A DNA stretch of 38,409 nucleotides from the NCBI GenBank assembly GCA_913056195.1, contig CAJXMF010000026.1:1-38409 (forward strand), given 5' to 3'. The notes below the pieces were generated by a model. It saw only the letters and a program-made list of their open reading frames with translations, did no database searches and was not told the origin of the DNA. Made by a program: the position numbers and the translations under genes. Below are positions 1 to 8,258 of this stretch, piece after piece (within the stretch, counting starts at the first letter, position 1; each line of letters opens with the position of its first letter). This stretch comes from an uncultured Methylococcaceae bacterium (GTDB taxonomy: Bacteria > Pseudomonadota > Gammaproteobacteria > Methylococcales > Methylomonadaceae).

Positions 1-5
1 AGCCT

Positions 6-54
6 GATAAATCAACAGCCTATGCCCACAGAAGAATTTACGCTGAGTAGTTAC
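6..54. repeat. Dispersed repeat, left copy (inverted partner at the right end of the window)
   Basis: This stretch matches the reverse complement of 38357-38405 in three blocks: the outer block around ATAAATCA, a middle block AGCCTATGCC, and the inner block GCTGAGTAGTTAC. The bases between the middle and inner blocks differ. Identity stops right after GTTAC in both copies, which marks one boundary of the repeat. The other boundary may lie outside the window. It contains no gene. I do not know its family; a terminal piece of a mobile element or a miniature repeat are both possible. Confidence 0.7.
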
Positions 55-92
55 GTTTAGTTTTGTAAAAGCTCAATTTGAAAAAACTGGAA

Positions 93-956
93 TCAGTATA
101 TTTTTTTATGGCTGGCGACTAACTCAAAAATCTGTTCAAACTCTGAGTCAGTCTGTTCTGAGGCATTTATTATATCCTCTGGACTAATCTTGAGCTGTAT
201 CAGCCAATTAATCATAAGGGAATTAACCAATTTAGTTATAGGTCGGCCTTGTTCCAACCCATTGATTAAGCTGACGGTTACAGCTAATAATGTCGCCTCT
301 AAATTATGTGCGAGCGCGCGTTCGGGTTGAAGTTGGCAGGCCACTGCAGTCACAAGCGACTCGGGTAATTGCCAGCTTTGTATCAATGCACTGCCTGTCT
401 GAGTATAATCCACCCCAATAATATCCTGCTGTAAGCTGGGAAGTATTTGTCGTTCGTTTGCCGCCTGTTTTAATACTAAAGCCGATTGTTGAGGAAATTT
501 AAGATACAGGACTAACGAACCAATATCATGCAGTAAACCGGCTACAAACAAGCGTTCGCTGTGCAGGAAAAAGCTTTTCTTGGCCAGACAGCGGGCGAGC
601 AGGGCGCAGCGTATGCTGCGCATCCAGAAATCGGTCATATTGACCAGGTCGGTTGGGATATTTTGAAATGAATCGATCACCGATGTGACCAAAATCAGGT
701 TTTTCAGTTCGTCGATGCCGATGACGACGATAGCTCGGGAAATGGTGTCGATGCGCGACTGAAAGCCATAGAAGGAACTGTTGACCAGTTTCAATAAACG
801 AGCACTTAACGCCGGGTCTTTTAAAATGACCTGACTGACGTCTTCAAGGCTGAATCGGGGGTCGTTGATCATACGGGATACCTGAAAATAAATATCAGGT
901 AAGGAGGGGAGTTTCAAGTTCCCATCAATCAGGTCATGAGCATTAAGTTTTGGCAT
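93..956 (-). CDS. HDOD domain protein
   Basis: The protein has 287 residues, nearly all of it one HDOD domain (about residues 12-210), a relative of the HD phosphohydrolase fold. The N-terminal part shows the usual HDOD pattern: a proline-rich LPSLPDIYFQV segment, then DPALSARLLKLVNSSFYG. A later HD-like segment reads GLLHDIG. HDOD proteins act in bacterial signalling and are often regulatory rather than catalytic. There is no receiver, GGDEF or EAL domain attached. It is the last gene of the minus-strand series that begins with dusA, and starts 3 bp after the stop of the lytic transglycosylase gene. The ribosome site is weak, so translation may depend on the upstream gene. The exact role is not predictable from the sequence. 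Confidence 0.88.
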   Translation of the reverse strand: MPKLNAHDLIDGNLKLPSLPDIYFQVSRMINDPRFSLEDVSQVILKDPALSARLLKLVNSSFYGFQSRIDTISRAIVVIGIDELKNLILVTSVIDSFQNIPTDLVNMTDFWMRSIRCALLARCLAKKSFFLHSERLFVAGLLHDIGSLVLYLKFPQQSALVLKQAANERQILPSLQQDIIGVDYTQTGSALIQSWQLPESLVTAVACQLQPERALAHNLEATLLAVTVSLINGLEQGRPITKLVNSLMINWLIQLKISPEDIINASEQTDSEFEQIFELVASHKKIY

Positions 957-959
957 GTT

Positions 960-1541
960 TTATTGCCTATAGAGCGCTAATACCTGTTTAACATAGTTCT
1001 GTGTTTCAGGATAGGGCGGAATCTTGTTGTTATATTTCATAACAGCCCCTTCACCGGCATTATAACTGGCGACGGCCAGTTTTAAATTGGAGTTGAACAT
1101 CGTCAACAGGTCTTTTAGATAACGGGCGCCGCCTTCAATATTTTGTCGGGCATCCTTACGGTTTTTAACGCCATAGCGTTTTGCCGTTGCAGGCATTAAC
1201 TGCATCAGGCCGACGGCACCTTTCGGTGACACTGCGGCAGGGTTATAGGCAGATTCCGTCTGGATAACTGCATGGAGCAGCTTTTCATCGAGTTGATATT
1301 TAGAGGCCGCTTTTGCAATGATTGGGCTGTATTTTTTCTTTTTAGCCACTAAGGATGTTCGCACCCGTCTTGATTTATGTTTTCTGACGCTTGTTTTGAT
1401 GATGCGCTTATAAGGCAGTCCTTTTTTGGGTTCATCGGTATAATAAACGTTGCCGTCTGGGGCAATGTATTTATAAACATCGGCCTGTGATACCGATGTC
1501 ATCGTCAAAAAAAGTAGACAGATTCCGATTTTTTTCATCAT
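960..1541 (-). CDS. Lytic transglycosylase with N-terminal DUF4124 domain
   Basis: This is a 193-residue exported murein hydrolase. Residues 1-20 form a signal peptide ending SVSQA. Residues 21-45 (VYKYIAPDGNVYYTDEP) match the short DUF4124 domain found at the N terminus of many gammaproteobacterial envelope proteins. A basic linker leads to an SLT domain at about 70-190, with the catalytic glutamate at E96 (QTESAYNP), then GLMQLMP at 111-117 and ASYNAGEGAV near 158-167. The family cleaves the glycan strands of peptidoglycan to form 1,6-anhydromuramic ends. Two consecutive ATG codons open the gene; the first is used here. It lies 2 bp after purT and 3 bp before the HDOD gene. Whether it serves wall turnover or assembly of an envelope machine cannot be told. 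Confidence 0.9.
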   Translation of the reverse strand: MMKKIGICLLFLTMTSVSQADVYKYIAPDGNVYYTDEPKKGLPYKRIIKTSVRKHKSRRVRTSLVAKKKKYSPIIAKAASKYQLDEKLLHAVIQTESAYNPAAVSPKGAVGLMQLMPATAKRYGVKNRKDARQNIEGGARYLKDLLTMFNSNLKLAVASYNAGEGAVMKYNNKIPPYPETQNYVKQVLALYRQ

Positions 1542-1543
1542 GT

Positions 1544-2746
1544 TTAATGTGTTTTAGACCTTATTGTGATGAGGTTAGCTGAATTTACGGCATTTTCCCG
1601 GGCCTGTTTCACATTTTCGGCCACAGCCAGGGCAACCCCCATTCGCCGATTAAGCAAAGCCTGTGGTTTTCCGAACAGGCGCACTTCGGTGTCAGCAATC
1701 GATAAGGCTTTTTCCAGTCCGTCGAACACGAAGCAATCTGATTCAATCGAACTTAATATTACCGCACTTGCCGCCGGGGTTTCCAGTCGAGTCGATACCG
1801 GCAGGCCTAAAATGGCTCTGACATGCAAATCAAATTCGCTTTGACGCTGACTCATTAAGGTTACCATGCCCGTGTCATGGGGTCTGGGGCTGACTTCGCT
1901 GAACCAGACCTGATCGCTCTTGATAAATAATTCCACACCAAAAAGTCCTAAGCCACCGATAGTCTCCGTAATTTTTTGAGCAATGTTTTTCGCCGTTTGC
2001 CAGGCGCTATCACTCATGGGTTGAGGCTGCCAACTTTCACGATAATCCCCATCGTCTTGTCGGTGTCCGATTGCCTCACAAAAATGGGTTTCAATTTGAC
2101 CTTCGGTATTTTTCGCTCTGACCGTTAACAGGGTGATCTCAAAATCAAAATCGACCAGTCCTTCAACAATCACTTTACCCGTATTCGTTCGGCCACCTGT
2201 GTTGGCATATTGCCAGGCTTTTTCGAGATCATCGACCGAATCAATACGGGATTGGCCTTTCCCGGAAGAGGACATGGTCGGCTTGATAAAGCAGGGAAAA
2301 CCGATGTGCTCGACAGCCTGTTGTAATTGTTCAAAACTGTCGGCAAAGGCATAGCGCGAAGTGGGCAGACCAAGCGTTTCGGCCGCCAGGGTTCGAATGC
2401 CTTCCCGGTTCATGGTTAATTGTACGGCGCGGGCATTGGGCACAATCGTGGTTGAACTGTCGGCCTCAATGTCAGCTAAAGCATCCGTGGCGATATTTTC
2501 AATCTCCGGAATAATGTAGTCAGGCTTGATTTGGGCAACCAGGGCTTTGATTTCATCCGCATGGGTCATGTCTATGACAAAGCTGTGATGGGCCACCTGC
2601 TGCGCCGGTGCATTCGGGTAACGGTCGACAGCGATCACTTCAACGCCATAGCGCTGTAATGAGATGGCAATTTCCTTGCCTAATTCACCGCTGCCTAATA
2701 ATAAGGCCTTGGTGGCAGTGTTTGATAACGGTGTGCCAATCATCAT
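1544..2746 (-). CDS. purT: Phosphoribosylglycinamide formyltransferase 2 (formate-dependent)
   Basis: PurT of 400 residues, the usual family length. It is an ATP-grasp enzyme that converts GAR, formate and ATP to formyl-GAR in purine synthesis. The N-terminal substrate-binding fold has [10 protein letters not shown] at 16-25. The ATP-grasp region contains [14 protein letters not shown] near 155, and the metal-binding end of the active site reads GLFGVELF followed by [14 protein letters not shown]. The start is the first of two ATG codons and overlaps the stop of the MutS-like gene as ATGA, so translation is probably coupled. Direct use of formate would suit a one-carbon organism, where formate is a central intermediate; that link is inference. 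No odd residues seen. Confidence 0.97.
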   Translation of the reverse strand: MMIGTPLSNTATKALLLGSGELGKEIAISLQRYGVEVIAVDRYPNAPAQQVAHHSFVIDMTHADEIKALVAQIKPDYIIPEIENIATDALADIEADSSTTIVPNARAVQLTMNREGIRTLAAETLGLPTSRYAFADSFEQLQQAVEHIGFPCFIKPTMSSSGKGQSRIDSVDDLEKAWQYANTGGRTNTGKVIVEGLVDFDFEITLLTVRAKNTEGQIETHFCEAIGHRQDDGDYRESWQPQPMSDSAWQTAKNIAQKITETIGGLGLFGVELFIKSDQVWFSEVSPRPHDTGMVTLMSQRQSEFDLHVRAILGLPVSTRLETPAASAVILSSIESDCFVFDGLEKALSIADTEVRLFGKPQALLNRRMGVALAVAENVKQARENAVNSANLITIRSKTH

Positions 2747-4338
2747 TGTTTACCTTGTAAGTGATTTTCAATATCCTGCTTGGAAAAGCCGATTTTCTGC
2801 GCGACGCGGTCGGCATGGCTGACACGCGATATGCCATCAATCAATTTATAGGTGGGATGGTCGCCTGCAAATTCAACCTGTTTAGCAATCCCAATGTGTT
2901 TATTGATAAAGAGATCAACCAATTGGTGATTATGGGTAATCAGAATGGTGGTGCAGCCTTTGCGGTAAAAACCATCCAGCACATTGGCCGAGGCTTCCAT
3001 TTTTTCTTCAAAGGTTGTGCCTTCAGATAATTCATCCAGAACGACCAGGCTTTTCGCCGTTGTGGCCAGAAAAATATCACGGGTACGCTTGAGTTCTGAG
3101 CCAAAGCGGCCTTCGCCATCATCCAGGTGGCTGATTTCCGGGGCTTGATAGAAAATATGGTCGGCGACGACTAAAACCGCACGTTTAGCGGGTACCAGGC
3201 AACCGATTTGCGCCAGCAGTTGCAGTTGGGTAATGGTTTTGCAAAAAGCGGTTTTGCCACCGCTGTTAGGGCCGGTGACAAACACCAGGCGTTCATCATG
3301 GACGGCAAAATCATTGCCGACATAGTCTGGATTTTTATGGCCCAGGATCGGATTTTTAGCCTGGTTCAATGTCATCGTATGCGTGTCGGCATTCTGCATT
3401 TCCGGTAATACCGTATCGCTGCCATAGTTTTCGGCATAGTTTACGAAAGCCAATAATTCATCTAACTGTCCCAGCGCATCCAGTGCTTCGCCCAGTTCCT
3501 GTGAGTGTTTAAATTCGTCTCTGAGCGGAATGATGCAATTATCCCGGTCATATGAACCAATAATAGGAAAATAAGCCAAGAGCAGCGGTATGAAGAAGAT
3601 GGATGCCATTGGAATGGTTTCCCGACTGATGCTGAATATATCGGTCGGAAACAATGTGGTTATGGCCCATAACGCTGCAAAAATAGACGCGATCAAAACG
3701 GGTTTGAAAATAGTCGGCCTGAAAATAGTGGCCGGAACAAAACTGCCTTTGCGCTCTTCTTTGCATTGAAAGCCTTTTTCCGTATTGTAAACGGGGCCTG
3801 TCATCAAGGAATAGGTTCTCGACTTCGAAAAGCTGTGAATCTTATTGAAAATCGACTTTAAATAGTCGCTCTCAGGTTCATTTGATGCCTGTATAGCATC
3901 GACCAGGTTAAGCGCAAAGCGTACGCCGCGTTTGTATTGTTTATAGCCGTAGCCTTCAATTTGATGGTCTTCGCGGGCGGTGCCAAAGCCGCCCAGGAAT
4001 TCGCCATATAATAAAAGAAACAAGTTGTTTTCGGCCGCCGCAGCGCGGCTGACAATGCCTTCAAGATTTTTCCGGACGTCTGGATGTTGCTGGATTTCTT
4101 TAATGGCAAGCTGTTTGGCATTGATTTCAGCATAATCGGCGGACGGTTGACATAAGGAACGATATAACACGGTCTGTCCTGACATCGTTTGCGCATAATT
4201 CAGGGTGTCAAACAATTCGTCCACTTCTATGGTATTAAATGAAGATGCATCTAATACACCTTCGCCGGTCGCTAAAGGTCGTGTCGTTTTCGCTTGAGGC
4301 CATTGGCCAGCCCAACTTTCCAGCACCGTCTGTTTCAT
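2743..4338 (-). CDS. MutS-like ATPase with two membrane segments
   Basis: A 531-residue protein whose C-terminal half is a MutS domain V ATPase: Walker A GPNSGGKT at 356-363, Walker B VVLDEL at 432-437, and ITHNHQ near 467-472 for the H-loop. The DNA mismatch-recognition and connector domains of MutS1 are missing. The N-terminal half is a helical region resembling the MutS core/lever. Between the halves are two hydrophobic segments, about 211-230 and 242-261, each long enough to cross the membrane. The family is seen in some bacteria as an uncharacterised MutS relative; involvement in mismatch repair should not be assumed. It overlaps purT downstream and the 63-residue membrane protein upstream, each by ATGA. 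The call rests on visible motifs; the function is unknown. Confidence 0.85.
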   Translation of the reverse strand: MKQTVLESWAGQWPQAKTTRPLATGEGVLDASSFNTIEVDELFDTLNYAQTMSGQTVLYRSLCQPSADYAEINAKQLAIKEIQQHPDVRKNLEGIVSRAAAAENNLFLLLYGEFLGGFGTAREDHQIEGYGYKQYKRGVRFALNLVDAIQASNEPESDYLKSIFNKIHSFSKSRTYSLMTGPVYNTEKGFQCKEERKGSFVPATIFRPTIFKPVLIASIFAALWAITTLFPTDIFSISRETIPMASIFFIPLLLAYFPIIGSYDRDNCIIPLRDEFKHSQELGEALDALGQLDELLAFVNYAENYGSDTVLPEMQNADTHTMTLNQAKNPILGHKNPDYVGNDFAVHDERLVFVTGPNSGGKTAFCKTITQLQLLAQIGCLVPAKRAVLVVADHIFYQAPEISHLDDGEGRFGSELKRTRDIFLATTAKSLVVLDELSEGTTFEEKMEASANVLDGFYRKGCTTILITHNHQLVDLFINKHIGIAKQVEFAGDHPTYKLIDGISRVSHADRVAQKIGFSKQDIENHLQGKQ

Positions 4339-4526
4339 CGTTTTCTCTTATTATTCTGTAGCCCAAAGACAATCATTGCCGCGACGACAATGCCCGACAT
4401 CATGATATTTTGTTTCGATGCGCCCAGCAACCAGGCCACACCGCCGCCCAATGCCATGCCGACACCGCTGAACGCCAATGCCCGCATAAACCGGCAGATA
4501 GGACAGTTTCTGTCATAGCCTCGCAT
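4335..4526 (-). CDS. Small membrane protein with CPIC motif
   Basis: A 63-residue protein beginning MRGYDRNCPICRF, then two hydrophobic stretches (about 15-34 and 40-55) and a basic tail NNKRKR. The two cysteines in CPIC form a CxxC motif just before the first membrane segment, able in principle to bind metal or form a disulfide. I chose ATG at 4526 because GGAGGG lies at good distance before it; a GTG at 4532 is too close to that site. The gene begins inside the last codons of hemH and ends in an ATGA overlap with the MutS-like gene, so it is cotranslated with both. I do not recognise a family. The tight overlap with an also membrane-anchored ATPase makes a joint function possible. Confidence 0.7.
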   Translation of the reverse strand: MRGYDRNCPICRFMRALAFSGVGMALGGGVAWLLGASKQNIMMSGIVVAAMIVFGLQNNKRKR

Positions 4527-5496
4527 ATTCACCCTCCAGGATATCCGTTAAACATTTAATATGTAAACTATCATCATTCAATGCCGGAATATAGCGATAA
4601 GACTGGCCGCCAGCCTGCATGAAAACCGTTTTATTGGCCATGGCAATTTCTTCCAGCGTTTCCAGGCAATCGACGGCAAAGCCCGGACACACCACGTCAA
4701 CCGATGTAATCCCTTGGTGGGGCAGGGCGCTTAACACCTCGACACAATAGGGCTTTAGCCACTCGGCCTTGCCAAAGCGGGATTGAAACACCAGTTGCCA
4801 CTGATTATCGTCCAGGCCCAGCGCTTGAGCAATCAATGTCGCACTGGTTTGGCATTGATGATAATAAGGGTCACCTAATTCGGTCAATTTAGCGGGAAGA
4901 CCATGAAAGGATAAAATCAGGCGTTGATTTTGGCCGTGTTTCTGCCAATGGTGTTGAATGGATTGGGCGACAGCCTGAATATAGGCCGGCTGCTGATGAT
5001 AATCGCTGATAAAAGAGATGGATGGAATATGGCGCCATTTTTGCGTAATGTGCACCATTTCGTCATACACCGAAGCCGTTGTGGTGGAAGAATACTGCGG
5101 ATATAAGGGCAAAACGATCAGTTTTTCAATGCCTGAATAGTGAAGTTTTGCTAACTTAGCCGCCATTGAGGGTTTGCCGTAGCGCATGGCAAAATCAATC
5201 CTGGTGTTTTGTAGCGTACTATGCCGAGCTAATTTATCGCTTAATTGACCGGTGATATGAATTAAAGGAGAGCCATTGGGCGTCCAGATTTTTCGATAGG
5301 CTTTTGCCGCCTTGCCGGGGCGTAACGGCAGCACAATGACATGCAGAATAAGCCACCATAGAAAACGCGGTAAATTGACCACGCGGGGATCGCTTAAAAA
5401 CTGTTTTAAATAGCGGCGAACTGCACGCCGGGTCGGGGCATCGGGCGAACCTAAGTTCACCAGGATAACCTCTGTTTTATGCTTATCCCCGGACAT
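4513..5496 (-). CDS. hemH: Ferrochelatase
   Basis: HemH of 327 residues, the normal length. It inserts ferrous iron into protoporphyrin IX in the last step of protoheme synthesis. Visible family features are VNLGSPDAP at 13-21, the QYSSTTTASVYDEM segment near 134-147, the catalytic histidine H198 in LSFHGLP, and VVCPGFAVDCLETLEE near residues 268-283, which carries the second conserved acidic cluster. The start ATG follows the folE stop by 3 bp. Its 3' end overlaps the next small gene by 14 bp. Heme demand fits a cytochrome-rich respiratory organism. No abnormal residues are seen. Confidence 0.97.
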   Translation of the reverse strand: MSGDKHKTEVILVNLGSPDAPTRRAVRRYLKQFLSDPRVVNLPRFLWWLILHVIVLPLRPGKAAKAYRKIWTPNGSPLIHITGQLSDKLARHSTLQNTRIDFAMRYGKPSMAAKLAKLHYSGIEKLIVLPLYPQYSSTTTASVYDEMVHITQKWRHIPSISFISDYHQQPAYIQAVAQSIQHHWQKHGQNQRLILSFHGLPAKLTELGDPYYHQCQTSATLIAQALGLDDNQWQLVFQSRFGKAEWLKPYCVEVLSALPHQGITSVDVVCPGFAVDCLETLEEIAMANKTVFMQAGGQSYRYIPALNDDSLHIKCLTDILEGEYARL

Positions 5497-5499
5497 GAT

Positions 5500-6048
5500 T
5501 TATTGCCGGTTAATTAAATTCAGAAATTCAGAGCGGGTGCTGATTTCTTTACGGAAAATGCCGGTCATCACCGATGTTGTCATCACCGAATTTTGTTTTT
5601 CCACGCCGCGCATCATCATGCATAAATGCTTAGCCTCAATGACAACGGCCACACCTTTTGCGCCGATTGCAGATTCGACGGTATCGGCAATTTGTTTGGT
5701 CAATTTTTCCTGAATCTGTAAGCGGCGAGCATACATATCCACAATGCGGGCTAATTTAGACAGTCCCAGCACTTTACCTTGTGGAATATAGCCAATATGG
5801 CACTTGCCGATAAAGGGCAACAGATGATGTTCACATAAGGAATACAGCTCAATGTTTTTGACAATGACCATATCTTCCGTATCAGCCTCAAAAATGGCGT
5901 TATTCAAGACATCTTCCAGCTTCAATTCATAGCCCCGGTTTAAAAACTTAAAGGCTTTAGCCGCGCGCTTCGGGGTATCGACCAGGCCTTCTCGATTGAC
6001 ATCTTCACCGACGGCTTCAATAATTTTACGAAAATACTCTTCCATCAT
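5500..6048 (-). CDS. folE: GTP cyclohydrolase I
   Basis: FolE converts GTP to 7,8-dihydroneopterin triphosphate, the entry to folate and, in methylotrophs, to methanopterin-type cofactors. The zinc site is visible in [20 protein letters not shown], and the C-terminal active-site part in [23 protein letters not shown] start the gene at ATG 6048 (protein [10 protein letters not shown], 182 residues), because AGGA stands just before it and the family usually begins close to this point. An earlier in-frame ATG at 6087 overlaps the dusA stop as TGATG and would add 13 residues (195 in total); it lacks a ribosome site but could be used by coupling. The gene is 3 bp from hemH. Function is certain; the start is not. 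Confidence 0.95.
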   Translation of the reverse strand: MMEEYFRKIIEAVGEDVNREGLVDTPKRAAKAFKFLNRGYELKLEDVLNNAIFEADTEDMVIVKNIELYSLCEHHLLPFIGKCHIGYIPQGKVLGLSKLARIVDMYARRLQIQEKLTKQIADTVESAIGAKGVAVVIEAKHLCMMMRGVEKQNSVMTTSVMTGIFRKEISTRSEFLNLINRQ

Positions 6049-6086
6049 CTGTTCCTGAGAAAAAAATAACGACCCATTATAGCGCA

Positions 6087-7082
6087 TCACCGGGTGAATT
6101 CTAACGCCTCAAGAATCACCCGTTCGTCGGCATCGGGTTTATGCGCATTTTCGCTGATATGCCGACGCCAAAGCCTTGCACCTTTTTCGCCATGAAACAA
6201 ACCAAGAATATGACGTGAAATATGATTTAAACGCAAGCCTTTTGCCAACTGCTGTTGAATATAAGGAATCAATGCCTCAACAACATCATGACGGCTTTTC
6301 GCAGGCCGGTCAATGCCATAAAACAGAGGATCAACGTCGGCTAATAAAAAAGGGTGATGATATACCGCACGCCCCAGCATGACACCATCGACATGGTCTA
6401 ACTGGGCCCTGGCGGTGGCAAGATCGTTCAGCCCGCCATTGATAATGATTTCAAGTTCGGGGTGTTCTTGCTTCAGGCGATAGACAAAGTCATAGCGTAA
6501 CGGTGGGATATCCCGATTTTCTTTAGGCGATAAGCCTTGCAGCCAGGCTTTTCGTGCATGGACAATAAACGTATTGCAGCCACTGGCGGCAACAATATCA
6601 ATAAAAGTTTTAAATTCATCGTAGCGTTCCATCGCATCAATGCCGATACGGGTTTTAACCGTGACCGGAATTGTGCAAGCCTGTTGCATGGCGGCGACGC
6701 ATTCGGCGACCAAATCCGGTTTGGCCATCAAGCAGGCTCCAAATGTGCCATTCTGCACCCGATCGCTGGGACACCCCACATTCAAATTGACCTGGGCATA
6801 ACCCTGCTGTTCAATCATATGAGCGCAAATGGCCAATGCCTTTGGATCGCTGCCACCCAATTGAAAGGCAACAGGCTGCTCCTCAGCATTAAAGGCCAAA
6901 AATCGTGCCTTATCACCATGCATAATCGCCCCGGTCGTGACCATTTCCGTGTACAGCAGCGCTTTATCCGAGAGCAATCGATGAAAATAACGGCAATGCC
7001 GATCAGTCCAGTCCAGCATCGGAGCGACCGAAAAGACAGTCGGATTTGGAGATAAGCGTTGAATTGATTGTTGTTGATCCAT
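6087..7082 (-). CDS. dusA: tRNA-dihydrouridine(20/20a) synthase
   Basis: DusA, 331 residues, is an FMN enzyme that reduces uridine 20 and 20a in the D-loop of tRNAs. The barrel begins [17 protein letters not shown] (about 17-33), a DusA-type N terminus. [19 protein letters not shown] at 101-119 holds the conserved active-site cysteine region, [15 protein letters not shown] the tRNA-contact loop, and INGGLND and [12 protein letters not shown] the FMN-phosphate part. The DusA-specific [15 protein letters not shown] loop separates it from DusB and DusC. It is the first gene of the minus-strand series, with 512 bp of non-coding repeat sequence upstream. Any promoter must lie there, but I could not identify one convincingly. 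Confidence 0.96.
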   Translation of the reverse strand: MDQQQSIQRLSPNPTVFSVAPMLDWTDRHCRYFHRLLSDKALLYTEMVTTGAIMHGDKARFLAFNAEEQPVAFQLGGSDPKALAICAHMIEQQGYAQVNLNVGCPSDRVQNGTFGACLMAKPDLVAECVAAMQQACTIPVTVKTRIGIDAMERYDEFKTFIDIVAASGCNTFIVHARKAWLQGLSPKENRDIPPLRYDFVYRLKQEHPELEIIINGGLNDLATARAQLDHVDGVMLGRAVYHHPFLLADVDPLFYGIDRPAKSRHDVVEALIPYIQQQLAKGLRLNHISRHILGLFHGEKGARLWRRHISENAHKPDADERVILEALEFTR

Positions 7083-7313
7083 AGTTAATCGCTAAAAACA
7101 GGCCATGTTTGAAACCTGGGTATTTTAACGGCAAAATGCTTGCATGGCGTCAGTTGCGATGAATAAACACTGTGATTATCGGGGATAGAAAGAAAAGGTC
7201 AGGAGATTCGTAAGAAAGTCTGGCAAGTAAAGCTTACCGCTTACTTAGCGGATGTTACGCCGTTTGATGTGTTATGTCGAATCAATTATTTTAATGATTG
7301 GGGTGGTTTGAGC

Positions 7314-7341
7314 GTTGCAGGAGCGGCTTTAGCCGCGATTG
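7314..7341 (+). repeat. GGAG-type REP-like hairpin
   Basis: A tetranucleotide GGAG (7320-7323) is followed by the palindrome CGGCT-TT-AGCCG, with perfect arms. GGAG or GTAG before an imperfect palindrome is the known hallmark of REP sequences recognised by RAYT transposases. Its sequence differs from the GTAG-type repeats next to the RAYT gene, so it appears to be a different REP family. Only one copy is seen in the window. Confidence 0.6.
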
Positions 7342-7491
7342 AGACTTGACGTCATGAACTCATATTTCACTGTAGGGCAGGTACGACAGTGCCAAGCAGC
7401 AAATGGCATGGGCGTCACTATTCATAAGCCCCGATTATTTCCTTAACGGCGGCCTTGCCACGGGAATAGTGAATCATCTTGTTCCCAAATT

Positions 7492-7533
7492 CTATGGGAA
7501 CACATGCCGTTATAGCCAACCAAACGACCGGAG
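7492..7533 (+). repeat. Direct repeat flanking the RAYT module, left copy
   Basis: The 42 bases starting CTATGGGAACACATG and ending CGACCGGAG recur at 8197-8240 in the same orientation with a single 2-base insertion. The two copies bracket the RAYT gene and its REP hairpins. The first bases pair with 7481-7487 in a GTTCCCA/TGGGAAC hairpin. Confidence 0.85.
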
Positions 7534-7538
7534 TTTTT

Positions 7539-7559
7539 GTAGGGTACGCATCGCGTACC
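7539..7559 (+). repeat. GTAG-type REP hairpin 1 (downstream of RAYT)
   Basis: GTAG followed by arms GGTACGC and GCGTACC separated by ATC. The whole 21 bases are the exact reverse complement of 8174-8194 on the other side of the RAYT gene. It pairs with the facing repeat 7579-7598, giving a possible two-repeat (BIME-like) structure. Confidence 0.85.
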
Positions 7560-7578
7560 GTTTGTTAATCGTTAAAAA

Positions 7579-7598
7579 GTACGCAATGGGTACCCTAC
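7579..7598 (-). repeat. GTAG-type REP hairpin 2 (overlaps the RAYT stop)
   Basis: Read on the minus strand this is GTAG, then GGTACCC, ATT and GCGTAC: a slightly degenerate copy of REP 1 in opposite orientation. The TAG inside its GTAG (7597-7595) is the RAYT stop codon, so the end of the gene and the start of the repeat share bases. Confidence 0.75.
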
Positions 7599-8152
7599 TC
7601 AAGGTTTTTTAAAGTTATAAATTCAAAATAAGGATCATATTTCATTCCCCAGTTTTCGGGATAAATACCTTGTTTGAGCCAACGATGAAAAGTTGAATAA
7701 GGATAATCCAATAAATTTTTCACGATCCCATGTTTAATTGGATTGTAATGAATGTAATCAAAATGACGGTTATAGTCTTCCTGATTACGCAATGTATGTT
7801 CCCAAAAGCGCCTTTGCCAAACACCTCTTCTACGATAATTTCGTTTTGAAGCGGAAACCTGTTGTTCATGCCCTCCCAATGCTAACCACGATTGGGTAAA
7901 GTATTTTTTAATGATACCCCAGCGTTTGGAATAATCGTAATCGTCAATCGGGAGTGTCCATATTGCATGAATATGATCCGGCAACATCACCATGGCATTG
8001 ATTTGAAACGGATAAGTTTGTAAACAATAGCGGAAAGCGGCACGCAAACAATCACGCGCAGTATCATTGACAAATACCGGCATGCGTTTTTCGGTAACCA
8101 CCGTAAAAAAGTAGCTGCCGCCTGGAATATAGCAGCGCCGATAATCAGACAT
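7595..8152 (-). CDS. REP-associated tyrosine transposase (RAYT, Y1_Tnp family)
   Basis: An HUH-type single-strand nuclease of 185 residues, relative of IS200/IS605 TnpA. The histidine pair is visible in MLPDHIHAIWTLP (H-x-H), and the region with the catalytic tyrosine in DYIHYNPIKHGIV; YRRCYIPGGSYFFTVV is the typical N terminus. RAYTs bind and cut REP hairpins that carry GTAG or GGAG at the 5' foot; they are usually single-copy and thought domesticated. I start at ATG 8152, preceded by GGGGGAA at good spacing; a longer frame to 8230 would read through REP and direct-repeat sequence and is unlikely. REP copies lie 22 bp before the start and across the stop codon, as expected for a RAYT and its targets. 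Confidence 0.93.
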   Translation of the reverse strand: MSDYRRCYIPGGSYFFTVVTEKRMPVFVNDTARDCLRAAFRYCLQTYPFQINAMVMLPDHIHAIWTLPIDDYDYSKRWGIIKKYFTQSWLALGGHEQQVSASKRNYRRRGVWQRRFWEHTLRNQEDYNRHFDYIHYNPIKHGIVKNLLDYPYSTFHRWLKQGIYPENWGMKYDPYFEFITLKNLE

Positions 8153-8173
8153 ATTTCCCCCGTGATTATGAAT

Positions 8174-8194
8174 GGTACGCGATGCGTACCCTAC
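8174..8194 (-). repeat. GTAG-type REP hairpin 3 (upstream of RAYT)
   Basis: On the minus strand it reads GTAG then GGTACGC-ATC-GCGTACC, identical to REP 1 at 7539-7559 but in opposite orientation. It lies 22 bp upstream of the RAYT start, within the likely promoter/leader, so binding by the RAYT could autoregulate the gene. Confidence 0.85.
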
Positions 8195-8196
8195 TA

Positions 8197-8240
8197 CTAT
8201 GGGAACACATGCCGTTATATGGCCAACCAAACGACCGGAG
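8197..8240 (+). repeat. Direct repeat flanking the RAYT module, right copy
   Basis: A 44-base copy of 7492-7533 in the same orientation with a 2-base insertion (TG) in the middle. It runs on into GAGCGTCTA and the hairpin 8259-8283, which resembles parts of the element inside pilV. Confidence 0.85.
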
Positions 8241-8258
8241 CAGAGCGTCTAAACCAGG

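Larger units (their letters stand above)
7083..7594. other. Repeat-rich intergenic region between dusA and the RAYT gene
   Basis: No convincing gene lies in these 512 bases; short open frames crossing the hairpins have no ribosome site or protein-like composition. The stretch holds, in order: the dusA upstream region, a GGAG-type REP hairpin (7320-7336), an inverted pair CACTATTC/GAATAGTG (7416-7423 and 7464-7471), a GTTCCCA/TGGGAAC hairpin (7481-7501), the left copy of the 42-bp direct repeat, and two GTAG-type REP hairpins facing each other just before the RAYT stop codon. Confidence 0.75.

Noticed and set aside
7403-7612. A 69-codon plus-strand frame through the repeats before the RAYT gene
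   Set aside because: It runs across the direct repeat and both REP hairpins, has no ribosome site, and its composition reflects the palindromes. It is not a gene.
8153-8230. 26-residue N-terminal extension of the RAYT
   Set aside because: It would be encoded by REP and direct-repeat sequence. The ATG at 8152 has a GGGGGAA ribosome site and the family N terminus begins there.
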